DNA of 64,000 nt from Clostridia bacterium (GCA_022791915.1 JAAWAB010000015.1:62001-126000); one strand, 5' to 3'. Positions 35,523 through 45,363 are shown, counted from the stretch's first letter. Program-made: numbers and translations. Notes: generated from the sequence alone by a model not told the origin.

Positions 35523-38500
35523 TCACCGATAAAAAAATTCTGCGGGCAATCGGCAACATACGCGATAAAGAAGTGCGCAAAATATTCGGCAATACAAAAG
35601 ACGAAACAAGCGGCGTGTACGTATACGGTCATACCCAAAAACAGGAGCGTTCGTTTATGCGCGAACACGAATCGGCTTTCCGCGCATTGTATCCCGTTTG
35701 CTACGAGCGTGTGCTCACACAGTATGAAAAATATTTTTGCTCAATCGGGTGGGAACTTGACGGTTTTTTTGTAAGTTGGCTTTGCATCGAGTGCGGCGTG
35801 GTGGACTGGCGCGATTTTACCACGGCGGAAAACATAGACGCCGCAGGACTTATCGAATACGATTGCCGAGATAAAGATATCTGCGCCGTGCATGCGTCTT
35901 ACTTTGCAAGGGGACTGAACGAAGGCGCTTTCACCGTGCCCGACTTGCTTGCTTACTTGCAAAAAAATCCCGTGCGTCTGGGCTACTTTTTGCCGCTTTT
36001 GGCGTCTTATCCCGACGAGCGTTTGTGGCAGGCGCTTGTAGAGTATGTAAAAACGGCAAAAACGGAAGATTCCCTGCGCGCCTATTGTTTGCGCGCCATG
36101 TGCACCGCGGAAAACGCAAAGGCGCTCGTTTATTTTGCGGACGCAATCGACAACAACAATTTTTACCGCCTGCGTGCAATGAACGACGTTCCCATGTTGA
36201 TAGACGAATATTCGGTGCCGTTGCCGCCCAAAGAAATCGTGCGAATCATGCGCGATGCGGCGGCGTTTGCGGTAGATAAATATTTGAAAGCGTCTTTTGC
36301 GCACGCCGTGTTTTTCATCACAACGGTCGACCGATTGGTGCCCGAAGAAGTCTTTTTCGGATATGCCCGCCGTTTCATGCGCGAAGGGGCGCTCCGTGTG
36401 CGGCAAGCGCTTACCTATGTTCTGTCGAGCGAATCGGTGAGCGGCGAATTCTCGCGCGAAGTTTTTTGTGCCGACCGTAAACTTACGGCAGACGATTTAT
36501 CGTTTTTTATCGGCGGAGTAATTTGCGAGCTGTTGCCGCCCGACGTATTGTCCGTAACATTTGAAACGGCGTTCAACGTGCTTACAACTATGGGAAAGGT
36601 GAACGAGCATTTTAAGACGGACGACGAAATTCCGTTTGCCCGCGATTTGCACAAAAGTACGCTCGTCGTATTTGCAACGCGGATTGCCAGGCGCGTTTCG
36701 TTGCGGGAATATTTTTGTAGATTAGACGCAATATATGATTCCTTGCGGGAAGAAGCGCAAGCCGCCTATCTGGAAACGGCGGGCGAGTATACCAAACTCG
36801 ACCGTCGGGTATGCGCGATTCGCTTTCTCAAAACGGACAACTATCAGGCGCTCCGTTATTACGAAGAACAAAAAATCGTGCTTACGTATAACGAGGCGAT
36901 AGTCGTTTCCGATTTTCTCAAAAGCAAAAAAGAGAGTGTAAAGAATAAAATTCTCAAAGAATTTCTCGCGTCGCCCGACAGTGAAAAAATCGCCGATTAT
37001 CTTTGCGCCGCGTCCGAAGAATATAAAGCGGCGGCAGGACGCGAAATGAAAGAAAGCGCGGGAAAAGTATCCCGCGACGCTTTGCAAAAGCCTACGAACA
37101 GTCTTTCGTGGTATAATGTGCAGAATGTGTTCCGTGTTCCTTCGCCCGATAAAGAAATTTCCGAAAAGGCAAGTATGCGGCTTAACAATAAATTGCCGCC
37201 GCCGCCTTCCTGTAAGCGAATCAAAAATCTGACCGACAAATTAACGGCTTTTATCGAAGAGCATAAAGCCTACGAATATAAAACCGCATACGATTACGAT
37301 GGACTCGTTACGCTCGGCAGTCGATTTGCGCCCGTTACGCTTCCCGCTCGCACGTTCGATTGTTATCCGTTCGGGCAAGAACTCGAAAAAATCATTTCGT
37401 CGTCGCTCACCGAAGACGAACTGTTGGGGTTGATTTTATTGCTTTATTGTATAGACCGCCATAAGCCCGAACAGGTTGTAACAATCTACGGGAAAAAGAA
37501 CGACGCGCTTGCGCACTTGCAGTCGTTCGGTTCGTTGTACGGCACGGTAACGGCGGTATCGCTGTTACATTGTCTGAATAATCTGATTTTACGCGAGCTT
37601 GTGTCGCCTTCGCACCGTGCCGCTTTATTGAGCGTTTTTGCGCGCAAGGAAGTAATTCCGTTCGTAAAAGATTCCAAACCGTATAATTTTATCTATGCAG
37701 CCGAACAGGACGACAACCCCGAAACGCTCGATACGCTCGCGCACGTTCTGTGCGTGTGGCTTTCACATGGCATAAAGAATTGTTACTACACTACTGCAAC
37801 CGAAAAACTTCTCACCGGCGGCAGAATTTCCCCTGAACTTGCCGAATATATCGTGCTGTCCGACGGGGAGTCGCTCGATTATCTGTTCGACCCGTCGTCG
37901 CCTTCGTATATTCTGCGCAATGATTATGCGTATCCCGTTTTCAAAGAGTTTATGTGCGCGTTTGTGCAAAAGGGACTGAATGCCGAGTTTTCGCGCGGAA
38001 GTCTTGCCACGCCGTATTCGGAAAGTATCCGCCGTATCGGGCATTTTTACGGTGTGGAAATATTTGCGCGCGCTATCGCGTCGTTGCGCGGATTGACCTG
38101 GGTGCGTTCTCCTTACGGGTGCGAGAGAAACGCCGTGCTGTCGCACGTTCTCAAAAGTGCACAGCCGTGCGAAACGGATACCTACGAATCGTTTGTCGCA
38201 TACATGGAAAAATACGCCGTGACCGACGACGAACTGTTGCGTGCCACCGTTTTCAATCCCGCGTTTGCGGAATATGCGCAAAAATATTTGGGTGTTCCGC
38301 AACTGAATCTTGCCGTATACTGGTTTGTGGCGCACTTAAACGAAACGCTCGAAGGTAAAGAGCGGGAAAAACGGGAAGAAAAGCTCAAAGAATTTTCGGA
38401 TATAAGCTATCCCGATTTTCAGGACGGCGCATTCGATTATAAGTGGTACGAAGAAATGGTGCGAAACGTGCCCGCCGATATTGTGCGCCGCATTTACGAG

Positions 38501-40033
38501 AACGCCAAATACGTCACGGTGGGCGGATTGCATAAACGCGCCCAGCGCTTTTTCGACGCCGTGAACGGCAGAATAAACAAAGAAGATTGTTTGGAAAAAA
38601 TAAAAGGCACGCGCAACAAAGACTATTGTCTGATATACAGTCTGGTGCCCGTAGTCGGCAGGGAAGATTTGCGGGAGCGGTATCTCGTGTACAATACCTT
38701 TTTGCACGAGAGCAGAAAATACGGCGCCCAACGGCAGTTGAGCGAACGCCGCACGGTAGATATTGCGCTCGAAAATCTTGCCCGCGCGGCGGGATACGCC
38801 GACACCAACATTTTTGTTTTTGAAATGGAAGCGGATAATCCGAGCGATATATATCAAACGGTAACGGTGGGCGAAATCGAAATCACGCCGTATATCGACC
38901 AAAAGAATTGCAAGATAGCGTACCGCGTCGAAAAAGCGGGCAAAACGCTGTCGGCAATTCCCGCAAAATATGTAAAAGACGGCGCGGTTGCGGCATTGCG
39001 CGAAGAAATCGGTACGCTCAATAAAAAGTTCCGCAGAGTGGTGCGCAGTCTGGAAGACGCCATGTGCGCGCGTATTCCTTTCACGGTGCCCCAACTGAAA
39101 AGTATTTGTCGCGAGCAGATTATCGCAACGGTAATCGGCAAATTGGTTTTGCTGGCGGACGGGGAATTTGCCGTGTTTTCAAACGGCGAATTGCGCGATA
39201 TAAACGGCAAGCCGTGCACGGCAACCGAAGTGCTTGTGGCGCACCCCGTCGAACTGAAAGAAAAAGGGCTGTTATCTTGCGCAATCGATTGGGTGGTAAA
39301 AAACAATATCCGTCAGCCTTTTAAGCAGGCTTTGCGTGAAATGTACGGCAAGTCGGACGAAGAACGTGCGCAGGAAGAAGTGCTTCGTTTCAAAGGATTC
39401 GAAGTGGACGTGCGCAAGTGCGTTGCCGCGCTCAAAGGGAAAGGGTGGGGCGTTTCCGAAGATATCGGATTGCGCAAGGTATACTACCGTGCGAATACCG
39501 TTGCCGCCATTTTCCGCAAGTGCGACTTTTGGTATATTGCCGACGGAGAGAATCCCCGCCGCGAATTGCACGGTATCTTTTTTCTGCGGCGCAATACGCA
39601 GAAAGTGATTCCGCTGCAAGAAGTGGACGAAATCACGTTTTCGGAAACGCTGCGCGACGTGGATTTGATGATTACGGTGAGTTCGGACACAATCTACGAT
39701 TTCGAACTTGCCAAGTCCACCGTGGAAATCCGACGCGAGATTCTCCGCTCGGTTTCGGATATTTTGCATTTGGACGGCGTGTCTTTTCTCAAAGATAATA
39801 TTTCGGTCAAAGGGCATTACGGCACGTATATCGTCAATATCCGCACGGGGCTTGTGTTCAAGGAAGGAAAGGGCAATCTTTTGCTGGATACGGTATACTC
39901 TGCGCCGCATACGTTGCCGCTTGATTTTATAGACGAAGACCCCATGACTGCCGATATTATTTCCAAAGCGATTGTGTTGGCGGCGGACGAAAAAATCCGC
40001 GACCCCGCAATCTTGCGTCAGATTATGCCATAA
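35516..40033 (+). CDS. DUF4132-domain protein, 1505 residues
   Basis: A very long cytoplasmic protein. The first about 1000 residues are almost all helix pairs, like HEAT or ARM repeats. From about residue 1080 come the DUF4132 hallmarks: VTVGEIEITPYID, VAHPVELKEKGLLSCAIDW, QPFKQALREMY, then FKGFEVDVRKCVAAL and a beta-rich end with DLMITVSS and TYIVNIRTG. DUF4132 is known from MolR/YehI-type proteins, often next to WGR domains or chaperone-like ATPases. No catalytic role is established. A small coupled gene precedes it, and a shorter relative lies at 23102. No signal peptide is visible. Confidence 0.8.
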   Translation: MVITDKKILRAIGNIRDKEVRKIFGNTKDETSGVYVYGHTQKQERSFMREHESAFRALYPVCYERVLTQYEKYFCSIGWELDGFFVSWLCIECGVVDWRDFTTAENIDAAGLIEYDCRDKDICAVHASYFARGLNEGAFTVPDLLAYLQKNPVRLGYFLPLLASYPDERLWQALVEYVKTAKTEDSLRAYCLRAMCTAENAKALVYFADAIDNNNFYRLRAMNDVPMLIDEYSVPLPPKEIVRIMRDAAAFAVDKYLKASFAHAVFFITTVDRLVPEEVFFGYARRFMREGALRVRQALTYVLSSESVSGEFSREVFCADRKLTADDLSFFIGGVICELLPPDVLSVTFETAFNVLTTMGKVNEHFKTDDEIPFARDLHKSTLVVFATRIARRVSLREYFCRLDAIYDSLREEAQAAYLETAGEYTKLDRRVCAIRFLKTDNYQALRYYEEQKIVLTYNEAIVVSDFLKSKKESVKNKILKEFLASPDSEKIADYLCAASEEYKAAAGREMKESAGKVSRDALQKPTNSLSWYNVQNVFRVPSPDKEISEKASMRLNNKLPPPPSCKRIKNLTDKLTAFIEEHKAYEYKTAYDYDGLVTLGSRFAPVTLPARTFDCYPFGQELEKIISSSLTEDELLGLILLLYCIDRHKPEQVVTIYGKKNDALAHLQSFGSLYGTVTAVSLLHCLNNLILRELVSPSHRAALLSVFARKEVIPFVKDSKPYNFIYAAEQDDNPETLDTLAHVLCVWLSHGIKNCYYTTATEKLLTGGRISPELAEYIVLSDGESLDYLFDPSSPSYILRNDYAYPVFKEFMCAFVQKGLNAEFSRGSLATPYSESIRRIGHFYGVEIFARAIASLRGLTWVRSPYGCERNAVLSHVLKSAQPCETDTYESFVAYMEKYAVTDDELLRATVFNPAFAEYAQKYLGVPQLNLAVYWFVAHLNETLEGKEREKREEKLKEFSDISYPDFQDGAFDYKWYEEMVRNVPADIVRRIYENAKYVTVGGLHKRAQRFFDAVNGRINKEDCLEKIKGTRNKDYCLIYSLVPVVGREDLRERYLVYNTFLHESRKYGAQRQLSERRTVDIALENLARAAGYADTNIFVFEMEADNPSDIYQTVTVGEIEITPYIDQKNCKIAYRVEKAGKTLSAIPAKYVKDGAVAALREEIGTLNKKFRRVVRSLEDAMCARIPFTVPQLKSICREQIIATVIGKLVLLADGEFAVFSNGELRDINGKPCTATEVLVAHPVELKEKGLLSCAIDWVVKNNIRQPFKQALREMYGKSDEERAQEEVLRFKGFEVDVRKCVAALKGKGWGVSEDIGLRKVYYRANTVAAIFRKCDFWYIADGENPRRELHGIFFLRRNTQKVIPLQEVDEITFSETLRDVDLMITVSSDTIYDFELAKSTVEIRREILRSVSDILHLDGVSFLKDNISVKGHYGTYIVNIRTGLVFKEGKGNLLLDTVYSAPHTLPLDFIDEDPMTADIISKAIVLAADEKIRDPAILRQIMP

Positions 40034-40067
40034 CGTATAAACGCATAGGCGGATAATAAACGAATAC

Positions 40068-40096
40068 TTGACAAGTTGACGGGTATGGGGTAAAAT
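40068..40096 (+). promoter_or_regulatory. Promoter of Na/Pi symporter operon
   Basis: TTGACA (perfect), 17 bases, TAAAAT. The transcript would start near 40103. Confidence 0.85.
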
Positions 40097-40171
40097 AAAT
40101 AACGGTAGAGTATGCGACCGTATTTTGCGGTTAAAAGTTTTTTCTGCCGAAAAGGGACGAAAGAAGGGTTT

Positions 40172-41908
40172 ATGGAGTTAATCTCATCGATTATTATGCT
40201 TTTGGCGGGCTTGGGCGTGCTTTTGGCGGGTATGAAGATGTTGAGCGAAGGGTTGGAACGCAGTGCGGGCAAAGGCATGCGCAAGTTGTTCGGCAAAATC
40301 AGCAACAACCGCTTCGCGGGCATCGGCGTGGGTGCAGTAACAACCGTACTTGTCAATTCCTCTTCGGCAACAACGGTTATGGTTATCGGGTTCGTAAACG
40401 CGGGACTTATGACGCTGTTTCAAGCTACGTCGATTATCATGGGGGCAAACATCGGTACCACGCTCACGGGCGTGATTATTGCGCTTTCTGGATTCGATCT
40501 CGGTGCGTATATGGCGCTGTTGGCGTTTATCGGCGTGGTGATTACCATGTTTGCCAAGCAGGATACGCTCCGTAAAGTCGGCTCGGCGCTCACGGGACTG
40601 GGGCTGATGTTTGTGGGACTTTCATTTATGAGCGGAGCATTCAAAAATTCGGAATTGCTCACAAATGTTTTGCAAGATTTATTCAAAAAAGTGGATTTTC
40701 CGCTTGTGCTTATTTTAATCGGCGTTGTGTTTACAGCGCTCTTTCAATCATCCACGGCAATGACGGCGCTGGTTGTCACAATGGCGGCGCCCGCGCTCAA
40801 CGGGTCGCCCGTAATGCCCATGGAAAGCGCGTTGTTCGTTATTTTGGGTACCAATATCGGCACCTGCGTTACGGCAATTATTGCGTCGTTCGGCGCAAGC
40901 ACCAACGCCAAGCGCACCGCCGTTATTCACTTATTGTTCAATGCAATCGGCACGGTGCTGTTTACCACGTTTATCTGGATATTCCGCAATCAGGTGGTGT
41001 GGCTGTTCGGCAAAATGTCGAGTAGTGCGCAAATGCAGGTTGCGTTGTTCCACGTAATTTTCAACGTTCTCACGACGGCGATTTTGGTGCCGTTTATTAA
41101 ACCGCTTACACGCCTTGCCGAACTGATTGTACGCGGCAAGCGCGCCAACGACGAAGACTTAAAACTCTATTACATAGACGACCGCATTTTGCACACGCCG
41201 CCCATTGCCGTGGCGCAGGTGCTCAAAGAAGTTTCCAATATGGCTACGATGGCATACGATAACCTGGATCGGGGATTTTCCGCCGTCGCCACGGGTTCGC
41301 TTGCCGAGCGCGAAAAAATCCGCAAGGAAGAAGAAAAAATCAACTTTGTCAACAAAGGGGTGGCGCGCTATCTGATTAAAATTTCGTCGCTTAACCTGCC
41401 GCGTAGCGACGAAAAGCTGATCGGTTCGTTGCACCACGTGATTACCGATATCGAACGTATCGGCGACCATGCCGAAGACTTTCTCGAAGATGCCGAAGAG
41501 ATGATTCAGAACGGCGTCACGTTCTCTGACGACGCACTGGACGAACTGAAAAACATGTACGCCAAAGTGCGGTATATGTTCGAACGGTGCGTATATGTGT
41601 TTGAAAACCGCGACGAAAGCGCGCTTGCCGAGATTTCGGAAATCGAGTCGGAAGTGGATATGCTCAAACGCGTTTTGGGCAACAATCATATTGCGCGCTT
41701 GAACAGCGGCAACTGTTCGGTGGAGTGCGGCACCTATTTCAACACCATGATTGCGGCGCTCGAACGTGTTGCCGACCATCTCACAAACGTGGCGTTCAGT
41801 ATCAAAAGCCCGTCGGGTTCCCAGCTCGAAGCTATGGAGAAGATTGCCAAAGAACAGGCAAAAAAGCACCACGGGGCGGCGGCTACGCGGTTGGAAAAGA
41901 ATGGGTAA
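40172..41908 (+). CDS. Na/Pi cotransporter family protein with PhoU domain
   Basis: A 578-residue protein. Residues 1-320 are eight or so membrane segments with two inverted copies of the phosphate symporter signature, VNSSSATTVMVIGF and FQSSTAMTALVV, each followed by GANIGTT or GTNIGTC. From about 340 to 560 there is a PhoU-type helical domain (LHHVITDIERIGDHAEDF, ERVADHLTNVAFSI). Such proteins import phosphate with sodium. The PhoU part probably senses or limits uptake. The ATG at 40172 has AAGGG before it and starts exactly at the first membrane helix. Confidence 0.92.
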   Translation: MELISSIIMLLAGLGVLLAGMKMLSEGLERSAGKGMRKLFGKISNNRFAGIGVGAVTTVLVNSSSATTVMVIGFVNAGLMTLFQATSIIMGANIGTTLTGVIIALSGFDLGAYMALLAFIGVVITMFAKQDTLRKVGSALTGLGLMFVGLSFMSGAFKNSELLTNVLQDLFKKVDFPLVLILIGVVFTALFQSSTAMTALVVTMAAPALNGSPVMPMESALFVILGTNIGTCVTAIIASFGASTNAKRTAVIHLLFNAIGTVLFTTFIWIFRNQVVWLFGKMSSSAQMQVALFHVIFNVLTTAILVPFIKPLTRLAELIVRGKRANDEDLKLYYIDDRILHTPPIAVAQVLKEVSNMATMAYDNLDRGFSAVATGSLAEREKIRKEEEKINFVNKGVARYLIKISSLNLPRSDEKLIGSLHHVITDIERIGDHAEDFLEDAEEMIQNGVTFSDDALDELKNMYAKVRYMFERCVYVFENRDESALAEISEIESEVDMLKRVLGNNHIARLNSGNCSVECGTYFNTMIAALERVADHLTNVAFSIKSPSGSQLEAMEKIAKEQAKKHHGAAATRLEKNG

Positions 41909-41917
41909 CGAAAACAG

Positions 41918-42823
41918 ATGATATACGTAGTGGGTAGTCTTAACATCGATATGGCGGCTACGCTGACGCGTTTTCCCAAAGCGGGCGAAACGGTTACGGC
42001 GCAGTCTTTGCTGATAAATTCGGGCGGTAAGGGCGCCAATCAGGCGGCGGCAGTCGGCAAATTCGGCGGCGATTGCACCATGATAGGAAAAGTGGGACGC
42101 GACGCATTCGGCGCACAGATGAAGGAAAATCTGCGCTCGTTCGGCGTAGACGTTACGCACGTGCGGGAAACGGACGGCACAAGCGGACTTGCCATGATTC
42201 TGGTGCATAAGGGAAACAACCGTATTGTGCTGGACGCGGGCGCCAATGCCGCGCTCACCCAAAGCGACGTAGACGAAGGTCTTTCGTCGGCGAAAGCGGG
42301 CGACGTATTGATGGTGCAACTCGAAGTGCCGCTTTGCGTAACCGAGCATGCGTTGCGGGTTGGGAGTCGTAAAGGCATGATTACCATGCTCAATCCCGCG
42401 CCTGCGGTATCTCTTTCGCGGGCGGTGTACGAAACAAGCGAAATTATCACGCCCAACGAAACGGAAACGGAGATTCTCACGGGCGTAAAACCCGACTGCG
42501 AAGTGCATATTGCGCTTGCGGTGAAAAAGTTCCGCGAGCTGGGTGCGCGTAACGTTGTTATCACGTTGGGCGCGGCGGGCAGTGCCGTGGCGGTGGGGCA
42601 GGAAATCACGCTCGTTCCCGCACGTAAAGTGAAGGTAAAAGATACTACGGCGGCGGGCGATACGTTCGTGGGTACTGTGGCGGTACTTTTGTCGGAAGGG
42701 CGCGACCTTGTTTCGGCGGCGCGGTTTGCTACTTATGCGAGCGCGCTCAAAGTTACCCGCAAGGGCGCCGCGGTTGCCATTCCCACGCGGGCGGAAGTGG
42801 AAACATTTATAAAAACAATCTGA
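41918..42823 (+). CDS. rbsK: Ribokinase (PfkB family)
   Basis: A 301-residue PfkB carbohydrate kinase that makes ribose-5-phosphate in characterised members. Signature 1 is SGGKGANQAAAVGKFGG, and signature 2 with the catalytic aspartate is DTTAAGDTFVG. NPAPAVSL and NETETEIL are typical of ribokinase rather than fructokinase. It starts nine bases after the symporter stop, so it lies in one operon with it and with the PHP protein. No ribose transporter or D-ribose pyranase is nearby, so the exact sugar is uncertain. Confidence 0.87.
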   Translation: MIYVVGSLNIDMAATLTRFPKAGETVTAQSLLINSGGKGANQAAAVGKFGGDCTMIGKVGRDAFGAQMKENLRSFGVDVTHVRETDGTSGLAMILVHKGNNRIVLDAGANAALTQSDVDEGLSSAKAGDVLMVQLEVPLCVTEHALRVGSRKGMITMLNPAPAVSLSRAVYETSEIITPNETETEILTGVKPDCEVHIALAVKKFRELGARNVVITLGAAGSAVAVGQEITLVPARKVKVKDTTAAGDTFVGTVAVLLSEGRDLVSAARFATYASALKVTRKGAAVAIPTRAEVETFIKTI

Positions 42824-42872
42824 AAACGTCGGCGTTTTGCCGAAGGTCGGGAAAGGAAACGTAACACAAAAA

Positions 42873-43547
42873 ATGAAAACAGACACACACACGCACACGA
42901 GCGGCGTCAGCTTTTGCAGCGAAGTGACGCCCGAAGAATACGCAAGATTGTATCGCGAGGCGGGATACGGTTCGGTGATTTTAACCAATCACTATTCGCG
43001 CATGTATATGTTCCGTTATGCCGATACGTGGGACGAACAGATTAAAATTTATCTGAACGAATATCATAAGGCAAAAGAAGTGGGCGACCGTGCGGGAATT
43101 CCCGTGTGGCTGGGCGCCGAAGTGGCTATTTCCACGCCGCAAAGTCCGTATATAGAATTTCTTCTCTACGGTGCCGACGAACAATTCTTTTTGGCGAATC
43201 CCTGCCTGTACGATAAGAGTCAGAAAGAACTGTATACAATCTGCCACGATAACGGCGTGCTGTTGTTTCAGTCGCACCCGTTCCGCGACGAGCAGGGACA
43301 TTTTCCGCAAGACCCCGAATATATGGACGGCACGGAAATCAACTGCCATTCCTATTTTCTGCGGCATGAAGAAGAAGTGCGCGCGTTTGCGGATAAGAAC
43401 AATCTGATGCTTATTTGCGGCAGCGATTTCCACTATCACCGTCAGGCGGGTACGGCGGCAACCGTTGTGCCCGATACGCTTTGCAACGTAAAGGATTTTG
43501 CCGACTTTTTGCGCAACAATCCGCGCCCCGAAATTTTTTACAAGTAG
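42873..43547 (+). CDS. PHP-domain phosphoesterase
   Basis: A 224-residue PHP (polymerase and histidinol phosphatase) domain protein. Metal ligands are visible in DTHTHTSGV at the start, in QSHPFRDE and in GSDFHYHR near the C-terminus. Such stand-alone PHP proteins hydrolyse small phosphate esters. The substrate is unknown. It is probably the last gene of the symporter-ribokinase operon. A terminator follows. Confidence 0.85.
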   Translation: MKTDTHTHTSGVSFCSEVTPEEYARLYREAGYGSVILTNHYSRMYMFRYADTWDEQIKIYLNEYHKAKEVGDRAGIPVWLGAEVAISTPQSPYIEFLLYGADEQFFLANPCLYDKSQKELYTICHDNGVLLFQSHPFRDEQGHFPQDPEYMDGTEINCHSYFLRHEEEVRAFADKNNLMLICGSDFHYHRQAGTAATVVPDTLCNVKDFADFLRNNPRPEIFYK

Positions 43548-43580
43548 TTCGCTTGTAAAGCAAGCAAAAAGAGAACGTGA

Positions 43581-43610
43581 AAAAAGCCGTTGCCTTATGC
43601 AACGGCTTTT
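43581..43610. terminator. Bidirectional terminator between PHP gene and alcohol dehydrogenase
   Basis: The stem AAAAAGCCGTTGC-cttat-GCAACGGCTTTT serves both convergent genes. Confidence 0.92.
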
Positions 43611-43628
43611 GTGTTTGGGTTGAATTTT

Positions 43629-44846
43629 TTAGAAATCGACTTCGGTGTCATAATAGCAACATTTAAGTAGTTTTTCCATTTCTTCCACCGACGGTTGACG
43701 GGGATTGGAACCTGTGCACGCGTCGCCCAACGCATTTACGGCAATATCGTGCAATCTTTCCAAAAATACGTTTTCGGGCACAAAGCCTTGCGCGCACGGA
43801 TAGCTATCGGCGCCGTATTCTTTAATGCAATGGGGGATATTGAGGTCGTCGTTCATCTTGCGAAGCATGGCGATGAGAAGGTCAACTTTTTCGTCGTCGT
43901 TCTTGCCGCCCAAGCCCACAAAGTCGGCGATTTCGCCGTACCGTTTTTTGGCGGTGGGGTCTTTGGCGTTGAATTTGATTACTTTGGGCAAATACATTGC
44001 GTTTGCCGCACCGTGAATGATGTGCGCTCCGTAGTCGGCGAACACCGCGCCCGTCTTGTGTGCCATGCTGTGCACGATTCCCAACAAAGCATTGGAGAAC
44101 GCCATACCCGCAAGGCACTGTGCGTTGTGCATGCTGTCGCGTTTGGTCATATCACCGTTATACGAATCCACCAAATCGGCTTTAATCATTTTGATTGCAT
44201 GCAAAGCAAGCGGGTCGGTGTAGTCGCAGTTGGCGGTGGAAACATACGCTTCTACCGCATGGGTGATAGCGTCCATACCCGTGTGCGCCACCAGCTTTTT
44301 GGGCATGGTTTCGGCAAGGTCGGGGTCTACGATTGCCACGTCGGGCGTGATTTCAAAATCGGCAATGGGGTATTTGATTCCCTTTGCATAGTCGGTGATA
44401 ATAGAGAATGCGGTCACTTCGGTTGCTGTGCCCGAAGTAGACGAAATTGCGCAGAATCTTGCTTTTTTACGCAGAGCGGGAATACCGAATACTTTGCACA
44501 TCTCTTCAAACGTTATATTCGGATATTCGTATTTAATCCACATAGCTTTTGCCGCGTCGATAGGCGAGCCGCCGCCCATGGCGATAATCCAGTCGGGTTT
44601 GAATTTCAGCATGGCGTCGGCTCCTTTCATCACCGTTTCCACGCTCGGGTCGGGCTCGATACCTTCAAAAAGTTCCACTTTCATGCCCGCTTCTTTCAGG
44701 TACGCAATCGCTTTGTCCAAAAAGCCGAATTTCTTCATAGACCCGCCGCCCACGCAAATCATTGCGCGCTTTCCGTCAAAACTTTTGAGCGCTTCGAGCG
44801 AGCCTTTGCCGTGATACAAATCTCTCGGTAACGTAAATCGTGCCAT
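43629..44846 (-). CDS. Iron-containing alcohol dehydrogenase
   Basis: A 405-residue member of the iron-dependent alcohol dehydrogenase family, close to the C-terminal half of AdhE and to butanol dehydrogenases. The nucleotide-binding part has MGGGSPIDAAKAMWI. Metal ligands are in TGMDAITHAVEAYVS and in HSMAHKTGA with HIIHGAANA. It reduces aldehydes or oxidises alcohols with NAD(P)H in fermentation. The ATG at 44846 lies eleven bases after GGAGG; a start at 44855 would be too near it. It has a strong promoter and is monocistronic. The substrate cannot be told. Confidence 0.92.
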   Translation of the reverse strand: MARFTLPRDLYHGKGSLEALKSFDGKRAMICVGGGSMKKFGFLDKAIAYLKEAGMKVELFEGIEPDPSVETVMKGADAMLKFKPDWIIAMGGGSPIDAAKAMWIKYEYPNITFEEMCKVFGIPALRKKARFCAISSTSGTATEVTAFSIITDYAKGIKYPIADFEITPDVAIVDPDLAETMPKKLVAHTGMDAITHAVEAYVSTANCDYTDPLALHAIKMIKADLVDSYNGDMTKRDSMHNAQCLAGMAFSNALLGIVHSMAHKTGAVFADYGAHIIHGAANAMYLPKVIKFNAKDPTAKKRYGEIADFVGLGGKNDDEKVDLLIAMLRKMNDDLNIPHCIKEYGADSYPCAQGFVPENVFLERLHDIAVNALGDACTGSNPRQPSVEEMEKLLKCCYYDTEVDF

Positions 44847-44920
44847 TTTCAACATATCCTCCACAGTTTGTTATTTTTCTTACGACACAATACATTCGTT
44901 TGTGCCGTTTTGATACACAT

Positions 44921-44949
44921 AGTATACCATGACAAATTCTGTCTGTCAA
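44921..44949 (-). promoter_or_regulatory. Promoter of alcohol dehydrogenase gene with inner inverted repeat
   Basis: On the minus strand: TTGACA, 17 bases, TATACT. The spacer holds GACA-gaatt-TGTC, a possible operator. Confidence 0.85.
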
Positions 44950-45010
44950 GTAAATCGCTAATTTTTTATCGATAAAAAATTACGTATATTGTGTGGGCAA
45001 CGACGATTCG

Positions 45011-45063
45011 GAAAAGTAACAGTCGCTTTTATGAAAAGTAACGGGTATATTGCGAAAAGTAAC
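45011..45063 (+). repeat. Three direct repeats of GAAAAGTAAC
   Basis: The decamer GAAAAGTAAC occurs at 45011, 45033 and 45054, spaced 22 and 21 bases, about two helical turns. They lie upstream of the alcohol dehydrogenase promoter in a 300-base stretch without a gene. They could be binding sites for a regulator or the multi-repeat end of a lost insertion sequence. The 160 bases that follow to the tRNA terminator hold nothing I can name. Confidence 0.6.
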
Positions 45064-45225
45064 AGTAGATTTGTTGTTACAATGTAGTCGCCGGACACTT
45101 GGTATCTTACCGCTTCGTGGGGAAAATGATTACCGTGCGGGTGGAAGTGGACGGCATAAGCAAAACGTTTTCCTGGAACATTTCGAGAAATCTTCGCGCA
45201 ACCGTAGGGCACAAATAGAACCGTG

Positions 45226-45269
45226 CCAACGAAAAAAGCACCCACATTGTGAGTGCCTTTTTCGTTGGT
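45226..45269. terminator. Extended palindromic terminator of tRNA-Leu
   Basis: On the minus strand the tRNA end is followed by GGCACTCAC-aat-GTGGGTGC and T residues. The arms extend outward as CCAACGAAAAA and TTTTTCGTTGG, giving an almost perfect 20-base stem that takes in the encoded CCA. Confidence 0.88.
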
Positions 45270-45352
45270 GCCGCCGGTCGGAGTCGAACCGACACGGTAT
45301 CGCTACCACCGGATTTTGAGTCCGGCGCGTCTGCCAATTCCACCACGGCGGC
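45269..45352 (-). tRNA. tRNA-Leu (anticodon CAA)
   Basis: An 84-base class II tRNA read on the minus strand. The acceptor arms are GCCGCCG and CGGCGGC. The anticodon stem-loop is CCGGA-CTCAAAA-TCCGG with anticodon CAA (reads UUG). It has a long variable arm, and a T-loop TTCGACT. CCA is encoded immediately after the discriminator A, at 45266-45268. Confidence 0.96.
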
Positions 45353-45363
45353 GCATCTTATGT

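Noticed and set aside
41159-42988. A 609-codon open frame on the minus strand
   Set aside because: It is the antisense of the conserved symporter, ribokinase and PHP genes, has no family resemblance, and reflects the low stop density of this codon usage.
43695-44831. A 378-codon plus-strand frame
   Set aside because: It is antisense to the iron alcohol dehydrogenase, with a histidine- and phenylalanine-rich, artefact-like product.
44958-45245. A 95-codon minus-strand frame over the GAAAAGTAAC repeats
   Set aside because: No ribosome binding site, low-complexity product, and it runs through the tRNA terminator.
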